Shown here: positions 57,411 through 64,000 of the stretch, piece by piece | Position numbering within the stretch: position 1 is the stretch's first letter | How the letters are laid out: the number at the start of each line of letters is the position of its first letter | Assembly (NCBI RefSeq): GCF_932526225.1 | Contig: NC_064034.1 | Location: forward strand, 17,806,887-17,870,886 | Reading direction: 5' to 3' | Source of the DNA: Nematostella vectensis | Taxonomy: Eukaryota; Cnidaria; Anthozoa; Actiniaria; Edwardsiidae | Length of the DNA stretch: 64,000 bases | Translations under genes and position numbers: made by a program | Notes under the pieces: generated by a model | The model's database searches: none | What the model was told of the DNA's origin: nothing | What the model saw: the letters and a program-made list of their open reading frames with translations, nothing else

Positions 57411-57674
57411 ACATAAATGCTGCCCTTTGAACTTCCAATAACTAAACATATTTAATAGGAGAATAGAGCAGATATCTCAGCAAATGCGTTGGCAGTGGTA
57501 GATGAGGAATCTGATTAGCAGGGATGTGTTTAATGATTGAAAACATAAATGCTGCCCTTTGAACTTCCAATAACTAAACATATTTAATAGGAGAATAGAG
57601 CAGATATCTCAGCAAATGCGTTGGCAGTGGTAGATGAGGAATCTGATTAGCAGGGATGTGTTTAATGATTGAAA
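57411..57674. repeat. Exact 132-bp tandem duplication at the WD40/SOCS gene 3' end
   Basis: 57411-57542 and 57543-57674 appear identical. The right copy contains the last ~100 coding bases and the stop (57574-57576) of the minus-strand gene; the left copy lies in its 3' UTR. Confidence 0.95.
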
Positions 57675-58932
57675 GTCTGCACATGTGTTGCAGATTCATG
57701 ATCAAGGGTAACATCCAAACCCTGATACGTCCATCATTATACCCTGCAGCCAACTGCTGACATGTCCTTGTAAAAGCCAGGCAAGAAACTTCCGTATTCT
57801 GGTACCATGTCCGTAAGCCATCAGGCTGAAGGTATGCATTAAGTGTAAACATTACAGTAAGGCTTTCAGAATTCAGGCCCAAAATCTTTGAGTCTGAAGT
57901 TCCAATTGCAAGAACTGCCCCATCAGGGGAGAATGCCGCGGAGCATAACTTTTGCCATGGAGTTTGTAGAATGTATGTGCTTTGAATACATCTGAGACCT
58001 GGTTTTTCTGTCTCAATCATCCACGTCTGGATTGTGCCATCTTCAAGGCAAGATGATAGATATTTGTGGCCATAGCGAGGGTCAAATAAATACCAACATT
58101 GCATGGCAAGGGTTAACGAGTGCCCAGAATTGTGTCTGAATGGGCCACATAGACAAATCATACTTGTTGAATTATCCAAGTCTAAACTGCCATGTATGTG
58201 TAGATCCTGGATATCTAAAACGACAAGTTGTCCGTTTGATGTGGAAATAGATAAGAACAATCCATCCGGCGAAAATATACAGGATTTGATAGTTCCACGG
58301 AACTTGGATGATAAGGCAGGGTTCATTTTCTTAACCAATTTCTTGGAATTGATATCTATGACACAAATGTGGTTAATATCGCCTGTCAGTCGTGAAACTA
58401 CAACAATGGAACTTCCATCGGGAGCGAACGTACAGCACAACAAAGATCCCCTAGTTCGCCAAATCCGCCTCATCTGTATGACCTCTGAACTGGTTGTTCT
58501 CCATGACCTCATGCGTACAAGCGCCAACGCGTCCTCGCTAAACAAGCTGACAACGAGCTGTCCGTCGGGAGAGAAATCACACGAGCGGCCTGAACGGGGA
58601 AAATCCGCCAGAAATCCGGTGTTTATCTGCCTTCTGTTTAGGTCCCAGAGGCGAATAGAAGAAAAGTCACGATTATGGCGCAAAAATGTGGTTTGCTCTA
58701 CTTTGGACGCTGAGAGCAACACGCCGTCATCATCACTAGGGAAGGAGCACGCGTAAATGTCCTTGTCTTCGTGTTTGAGTTGAATAACGATGTCGTAGTG
58801 ATGTTTGTGCCGAGCGACATTCCGGGTGAGCGGTCGATGCGAGCGACCAGAAAGACGTGGCAAAGACGATCGAGCAAAACTCGAGAATTCTTCGTGATCC
58901 CCCTCTCTCAAAGAAGACGAACGACAACCCAT
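57574..58932 (-). CDS. WD40-repeat protein with C-terminal SOCS box (WSB-like)
   Basis: Single coding exon of 452 residues starting at the ATG at 58932-58930 (MGCRSSS). An upstream in-frame ATG at 59022 would add 30 residues, but MGC with a basic Ser-rich start is more gene-like. WD40-type blades are visible: SIRLWDLN, CDFSPDGQLVV, CTFAPDGSSIVVV, CIFSPDGLFLSIS, SSCLEDGTIQTW, AAFSPDGAVLAIG, LAAGYNDGRIRVW. The last ~40 residues read LQHMCRLSIIKHI ... LPLPTHLLRYL, a SOCS box like that of WSB1/WSB2. SOCS-box proteins recruit Elongin B/C and Cullin-5 to ubiquitinate substrates bound by the other domain, so a substrate-receptor role is inferred. The gene is divergent from the kinesin-like gene and its 3' end is tandemly duplicated. 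Small fragments occur at 29108-29195 and 48078-48183. Confidence 0.85.
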   Translation of the reverse strand: MGCRSSSLREGDHEEFSSFARSSLPRLSGRSHRPLTRNVARHKHHYDIVIQLKHEDKDIYACSFPSDDDGVLLSASKVEQTTFLRHNRDFSSIRLWDLNRRQINTGFLADFPRSGRSCDFSPDGQLVVSLFSEDALALVRMRSWRTTSSEVIQMRRIWRTRGSLLCCTFAPDGSSIVVVSRLTGDINHICVIDINSKKLVKKMNPALSSKFRGTIKSCIFSPDGLFLSISTSNGQLVVLDIQDLHIHGSLDLDNSTSMICLCGPFRHNSGHSLTLAMQCWYLFDPRYGHKYLSSCLEDGTIQTWMIETEKPGLRCIQSTYILQTPWQKLCSAAFSPDGAVLAIGTSDSKILGLNSESLTVMFTLNAYLQPDGLRTWYQNTEVSCLAFTRTCQQLAAGYNDGRIRVWMLPLIMNLQHMCRLSIIKHIPANQIPHLPLPTHLLRYLLYSPIKYV

Positions 58933-59519
58933 TTGAAACAGGTTATCGCTGTATACACGTAGTGATAACAAAAACTTACGATTGAGCGAAAAAAATGTGT
59001 TATGAATAAAACATTGATCCAAAGGACTGCTGTGTTTTCACCCTTGTTTTGAAGGAAGTGTGAGATCCGCGTTTGGTAGCCTAGCCTTACACAGGTAACC
59101 CAGTCCATAACAACGAACCTTTAGAACTCGGGAAATCAAATCAAAGTAGTTAGTAGTGAATTAATAAACGACCACTCCAATATAAAGTTTAAAATCCTAT
59201 TTCATAAGTTAAATTCATTTTCTTATCTTACCAATAATATTTTACCAATAAATAGAGAAGGGTTTTGCCACACAGGCAACCCGCCTTAGTTAGAAAACAA
59301 GTTCTTGTTGGTTGCTACTTCGTGTGGGGGAAAAGTTAGAAAAGTTTCTAGTTTTTATTCCTTCACATATTCGCGATAATCAATGATTTCCGCAAAACGG
59401 AACCTTAATACGGAAATTTAGTTGTCTGAATTTCCCGTGCATTGAGTTTTTGCTTGAGATTTGCGCATATATTCAGTCTGGAAGTGATGAAATTCGCGGC
59501 GTTTGCAAACTGACAGAAG
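58933..59519. promoter_or_regulatory. Putative bidirectional promoter, WD40/SOCS gene / kinesin-like gene
   Basis: 587 bp separate two divergent starts. The region would hold both 5' UTRs. No TATA box or other clear motif is seen. Confidence 0.35.
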
Positions 59520-62500
59520 ATGAACGTTGAAGTTGTTGCTCGAATTCGACCTCCTCGAAGAGGCGAAATATCCAACATTCGCGTCTCTGGAACAAGAGTG
59601 CAATCCTCGCGTGGTACTGGACATATCTTTAATTCAGTTTACTCACAGAAATCTCTGACTTATGATGTATACAAGGATTGTTGCGAGCCCCTGGTCGAAC
59701 TCTTGTGTGCAGGGTACAACACTAGTCTGCTATTGCTTGGGGAAACAGGTTCAGGAAAGTCATTCAGCTTGGCAGGAGATAAGACTGCTAAAGCTGGACT
59801 TATACCATTGCTTATTAATGGAGTTTTTATGAAGGTTAGAGATCAAGCGAGGGAGCAGAACAGAACTCATTTAACAGCGACCAGTTCTTCTCAGGTCGTA
59901 GTACAATGCTGTGAATTTTATAATGAGCAAGTGACCGACTTGCTCCTTTCTCCTACTGAAGGTAAGCACTTTCTATTAGCTTAGTAGATTTTTAGAGCTA
60001 TGAAATACCACCCTATTCATTTTATTTTAAGCTATACTTTATAATTCAGGGCCAAATCCAAACTCATTTGCATTTCCATTGTATTTTTTGCGTCGTTTTA
60101 TAGAAATCAAGGTGTGAAGTCCCATTGGCTCTGTATTCGTCGTGATCCCTCCCGGGGAAGACCCCCTCACATACTCTACTGTGTCAAAAATGCTTGCCCT
60201 ATACCTTTATGCCTGGTGCGCACTAGTGACATAGAGACAACATAACGACATGGACATAAAAGAAAAAACATGTTTTTTCTCTTGTTATGTTCATGTTGTT
60301 ATGTTGGGCTTAACATATGAATATATGAGTGTGCGTCCCTGTGTTGTTGAATCACTAGTGTGCACCAGGCATAAGTGCATAAAATTGGCCCAATGTGTTA
60401 TCCCTTATGGTCTTCTAGAATCTGCTATCCCTTAGGGTGTCTTCCAGCTGGACCCAAAGAATACAAATTAAACTTCCTGCCAAACTGTAAGATTTTCTTA
60501 TCTTTTTTGATATCTATAAAAAATGGATGAGAGTCCCTTTAAAGTGGACATGATAGAGGCGTGCTTGAAAACTGATTATTTGTCTTAAATCTTTAAACCA
60601 CGCCCATTGGTATCTTTGAAGGGTAGTTGCCCCCTCCCCAAGAATCCCTCTATTGTTAGCCCATGTACATCTACATTTTGAATGTGCCAAAAATATGGTT
60701 TATTATATAATTTGCAAAAACATTTTTTTCTTAATGGCTAATGACTAGCCACACCTCTGTTAATGTACTTAAATTTTATTATCTACTTGTAGGAAAGCAT
60801 GATCAACCTTCTTTACAATCCATTGCTAGGATTTCCCTAAGACTTCCCATATTTTGAAGCTGTAAAGTGTCAGGGAAGGATGAGGGGGAAATTATTTTCT
60901 TTCCCTGCCACCTTCTGCTTTTTAAAAAGTCCTGGCTACACCCCATTGGAAATCAAATTTTCAAAAAATTCTATTCTTCTACCATAGCCCAAAGGGTGGA
61001 GATAGCTGAAAGTGCTACAAGTGGTGTGTATCTCAAGAATGCAACCAAGCGGAGAGTTGCTGATGCAGCAGAGTGTACAGCAGTTTTCAGAGAAGCGTGG
61101 GCTGCAAGGGCTCACTCATACACTGATTATGGCCAGTCAGATTCTAGAACTACATTTCTATTTACTCTTGATCTAAGCATGGTATGGTTTATCTAAAACT
61201 GTTGTATATAAAGTGAGAGAAAACAGCATAACATCTCCTTATTTTCAAAATGTTCTGTTTGGTTGAAAAAAGGAAAATAGATCAAGTGTTTTGGGCCTTT
61301 TATTGGAAAAAAGGCTTTTCTAAATTTTGGGCTTCCTGTGGCTCGATCAAGAAAGAGCATGGGCCTGAGAGGAAGGGAGGGACTGTGACCCGATTCAACT
61401 CACCCTCAGTCCCCAATCTTTCATATATATATAGTACCACAGGAGGCCCAATTCATAAAAATACTGAGAAAGTCCAAAAAGCACTTAAGCTGCCTGCGTA
61501 AGAGGCTAGATCAACCCCAAGTCAAATTAAAATGCACATTAATGGATCCAGAAACAAAATATTCAGACCCTAGAATTTTGTGTAAGAGTCTGAACTATCA
61601 ATTTCCATTATCTCCCCCCTTTAGAACTCTCCCCTCCCTCCCTATCTCCTGGAGTGGATTGATGATGAGCTAAAACCAATGTTACTCTTTATATGTTTTC
61701 AGTCCCTTAGAGATAACTCTGCTCCATTCACATCAAGACTGTCAGTGATTGAACTCCCTGGAGCAGAAAAACTTGCTGAGGACCCTACACAGCTGAGAAT
61801 GCGTGAAGGAGTCTCGCTCAACAAGTCTGTTTTAGCATTTGGCCAGCTAGTGGCGACTTTAGCTTCTACTCATGATGCAGCCAGAAACATTAATTACAAG
61901 TAAGCAAAGACCATCAAATGATACATATGATACTTTGGTAGTTGTTCTACTAGTTCATTATTAATACTTTACTAAGTGGGAAGTGTAGAATAGAGTCTTA
62001 ACCTTTGTCAAGGGTTACAGGCTTGAGTCCTTGTCAACTCAGCTTTGGATTTTTGTGTTTAAACTTTACTCTTGACATTGAGATCTGTCCATTCATCCCT
62101 TGTATTGGCTTGGGGGCAGGGATTTTCTTTCAGATTTCCTGAAACTTCTGGAACTTCTGGGGTTTAGCTGGCCCCCTTGCCCTTGTGCTACGCATGTCCC
62201 ACCTCAAGATGCCATACATTTTACCTGCTAATTATTACACAGAATGTTGAAGTAACTCTCATGTCGAAGGGTATTGATTAAAAAGTTGCTTACTGTTGGA
62301 AATAATATATAATATGGAGAATTCCCTTGAAATCACAAAATTCCTACCATGTTTTACATTTAGAAAGAGTCTTTTTGATAAAATGTCAATAAATGCCATA
62401 TAAGCTCTTTGTCAGTAGCTCACGGTTGTTTTTAATTACAGTGAGTCTATACTGACGTCCCTTCTGCATGATACCTTGGGCGGCAACTGCAAGACAAAGG

Positions 62501-63651
62501 TCTTAGTGACTTTGAAGTCCATGGATAGCTCTGTATTGAATACCGTGTTGATGATTGCTGGTCAGCTAGCACAGGTTGTAAACTACCCCATCATCAATGA
62601 CTCTCTTGCAATGGTAAGTACCTTATGCAGTCACCTGTCCAGATAGGGTCCAAGGGGCTCCGGTCCCCTCCCTGCTCATATGCCAAGAAATAACTGAGTA
62701 GCTGTTGCATAAACTGGCCTGCATGGGTGGCCTAGTGTGTTAGTGCGTCAGCCTCTCACCGCTATGGCCCAGGTTCAAATCCTGGCTCAAACTGGGGATT
62801 TTTTCCGGGTTTCTGACTTGATTCAAATTTGTGTCACAAGTGAGTTGAAGTTATTCTCCCGTGTTTCCAGTCTTCTTGGATAAGGACACTAAACAGGAGG
62901 TCCCGCCCCATCTTGTGTATTTGTATATTTTAGTTTTAAGCTAAACTGGTAGAAAAACAGAACACTTTTTATAAATATTGTAGATAATGTCTGAAACTTT
63001 ACTTGTCATTAATAGGGTCTCATAACTTACTACAGAAGAATAATACACCAATTGAAGGAGGAGCTGAAGTCAGGTGGTTTTAAATCTGGCGGCAGCAGCT
63101 CGAATTTCCAGGAGCTAAAGGACCAGCTTGCAAGACTTGCCAATGAAAATGTAACTTGACTTCAGCAAAAATCATATTTATATCCAAAAACCTGTATTTA
63201 TTTACAAAATCCTGCCTTGCTAGACCCATCATCAGGTTTTGAACTAGGGGAGAAAGAAGATGCTGCCAACTTTGAGTAAAAACAATGCTATATAGATAGC
63301 CACCTTTTTTTCTACACAGTTTTTTTCCCCTCCCCTCTCCTGGATCCATAATTCAATTAGTTTATAAATTAATAAGAGGTCCAATAGATTTCCAAGAAAA
63401 GAAAATCTCACAAGAGTCTTTTACACAAATTAAGTACATTTCAAATGAATTGATGACTTTTTGTTGGTGAGATTGCAAGATCTTCCACTTATAAAATCTG
63501 TTATCAATGTATATTTCAGGTTGAGCTTCAAGAAGGAAGAGAGCAATTACATCGGCGTGTGTTGGACCTTGAGGCCAAGTACACTGAAGCCACCAACTCA
63601 TGGAAACAGCTTTCATCCAAACTTGAGATCAGTGACGAAGAGAAACTGCAG
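59520..63651 (+). CDS. Kinesin-like motor-domain protein, CCDC78-like, 5' part
   Basis: Six exons seen: 59520-59961, 60988-61181, 61703-61899, 62442-62613, 63016-63150, 63520-63651. They join in frame to 424 residues and continue beyond the window. The N-terminus VEVVARIRPPRRGEI is the kinesin beta-1 strand. The P-loop is GETGSGKSFSLAG. The switch I region (RAHSYTDYGQSDSRTTF) departs from the usual NxxSSRSH, and switch II reads ELPGAE instead of DLAGSE. ESILTSLLHDTLGGNCKT matches the kinesin alpha-4/L12 region. After the motor come LKEELKSGG and a coiled coil ending SWKQLSSKLEISDEEKLQ, which resembles the DUF4472 coiled-coil start of CCDC78 (moderate confidence). ATP turnover may be weak or absent given the switch changes. 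Introns carry a MITE and a SINE. Confidence 0.8.
60208..60374. mobile_element. Short near-palindromic MITE in kinesin-like intron 1
   Basis: About 167 bp. TTATGCCTGGTGCGCACTAG at the left is inverted at the right (CTAGTGTGCACCAGGCATAA). The inside also folds on itself (AAAAGAAAAAACATG / CATGTTTTTTCTC). It appears nested in older repeat sequence related to the CTH-intron MITE. Confidence 0.8.
62725..62935 (+). mobile_element. tRNA-derived SINE in kinesin-like intron 4
   Basis: Starts GGGTGGCCTAGTGTG (A-box-like TGGCCTAGTG) with a B box GGTTCAAATCC at 62772-62782. It is followed by a non-tRNA body containing GGACACTAAACAGGAGGTCCC near 62884. It is not a functional tRNA: the tRNA-like part has no credible anticodon stem. 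Confidence 0.7.
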
Positions 63652-63674
63652 GTGAATGCAAATGCCAATTTGTA

Positions 63675-63704
63675 TTTATTATTATTATTATTTTTATTAT
63701 TATT

Positions 63705-63760
<56 letters not shown>

Positions 63761-63772
63761 TATTATTATTAA
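63675..63772. repeat. TTA/TCA trinucleotide microsatellite
   Basis: ATT repeats, then about 22 ATC/TCA units, then ATT repeats, just after the exon 6 donor of the kinesin-like gene. Confidence 0.95.
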
Positions 63773-64000
63773 TTAATTGTATTTATTATTTCTATTGTTT
63801 GTAAGTGATGTGTTTTAGAAGGCTACACAAAACCTAACAATTAGACTACTAGTTCAAGGCGAGAAGTAAAATCAGAACCAGTTGTGTAATTGTTTTAGTA
63901 AAAATGCACTTCCCATCGATATTTTTATGTGTAAATGCATAGGTAAAGATCTAATTGCTGGATAGATTATGCAGTGAGTCTAGCAAGTCTAGCAAACCAA

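Noticed and set aside
58103..58756. 217-codon plus-strand ORF
   Set aside because: Antisense of the WD40/SOCS coding exon, with no recognisable motif.
62725..62795. A functional tRNA gene
   Set aside because: A and B boxes are present, but acceptor and anticodon stems do not form and a SINE body follows.
63675..63772. CRISPR-like or structured repeat array
   Set aside because: It is a simple trinucleotide microsatellite in a eukaryotic intron.

Overview
The window looks like nuclear DNA of an invertebrate animal, most likely an anthozoan cnidarian such as a sea anemone. Genes are split into many short exons with GT-AG introns, the DNA is AT-rich, short inverted-repeat transposons are abundant, and a BEL/Pao retrotransposon is present. 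The species call is an inference; no clade-specific marker was searched.

Left third. The 3' part of a cystathionine gamma-lyase gene (CTH, 710-3965, +) is followed by a repeat-bearing intergenic region. A minus-strand gene (6216-9363) encodes a protein with an N-terminal SAM domain and a Cys/His-rich C-terminus. It appears to share a CpG/ATGGC-containing bidirectional promoter with ALG6 (10944-20562, +), whose 15 exons join in frame to 486 residues.

Middle. Positions 21000-56500 are mainly a three-copy segmental duplication. Each unit carries one minus-strand gene of a family I do not recognise (A 21256-27196, B 30596-37596, C 48226-54699). I reconstructed all three by hand. Each has 11 exons at equivalent positions with the same intron phases, and each is open from start to stop (695, 699 and 706 residues). 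The proteins are predicted to have a signal peptide, an acidic linker, two hydrophobic segments between amphipathic helices, and a C-terminal module of three Cys-paired helical repeats. Copy A also has a stop-free, frame-preserving 171-nt intron that would encode a transmembrane helix if retained. Short fragments of a neighbouring WD40/SOCS-box gene mark the unit ends. Unit B is interrupted by about 8.5 kb containing a degenerate BEL/Pao element (41550-45941).

Right end. The presumed parent WD40/SOCS-box gene (57574-58932, -) carries an apparently exact 132-bp tandem duplication over its 3' end. It is divergently arranged with a kinesin-like gene (59520 to beyond 63651, +) that has eroded motor motifs and a CCDC78-like coiled-coil start.

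The genes do not form an obvious pathway. CTH acts in transsulfuration, ALG6 in ER N-glycan assembly, the WD40/SOCS protein probably in ubiquitin-ligase substrate recognition, and the kinesin-like protein in the cytoskeleton. The least explained content is the three-copy secreted or membrane protein family.
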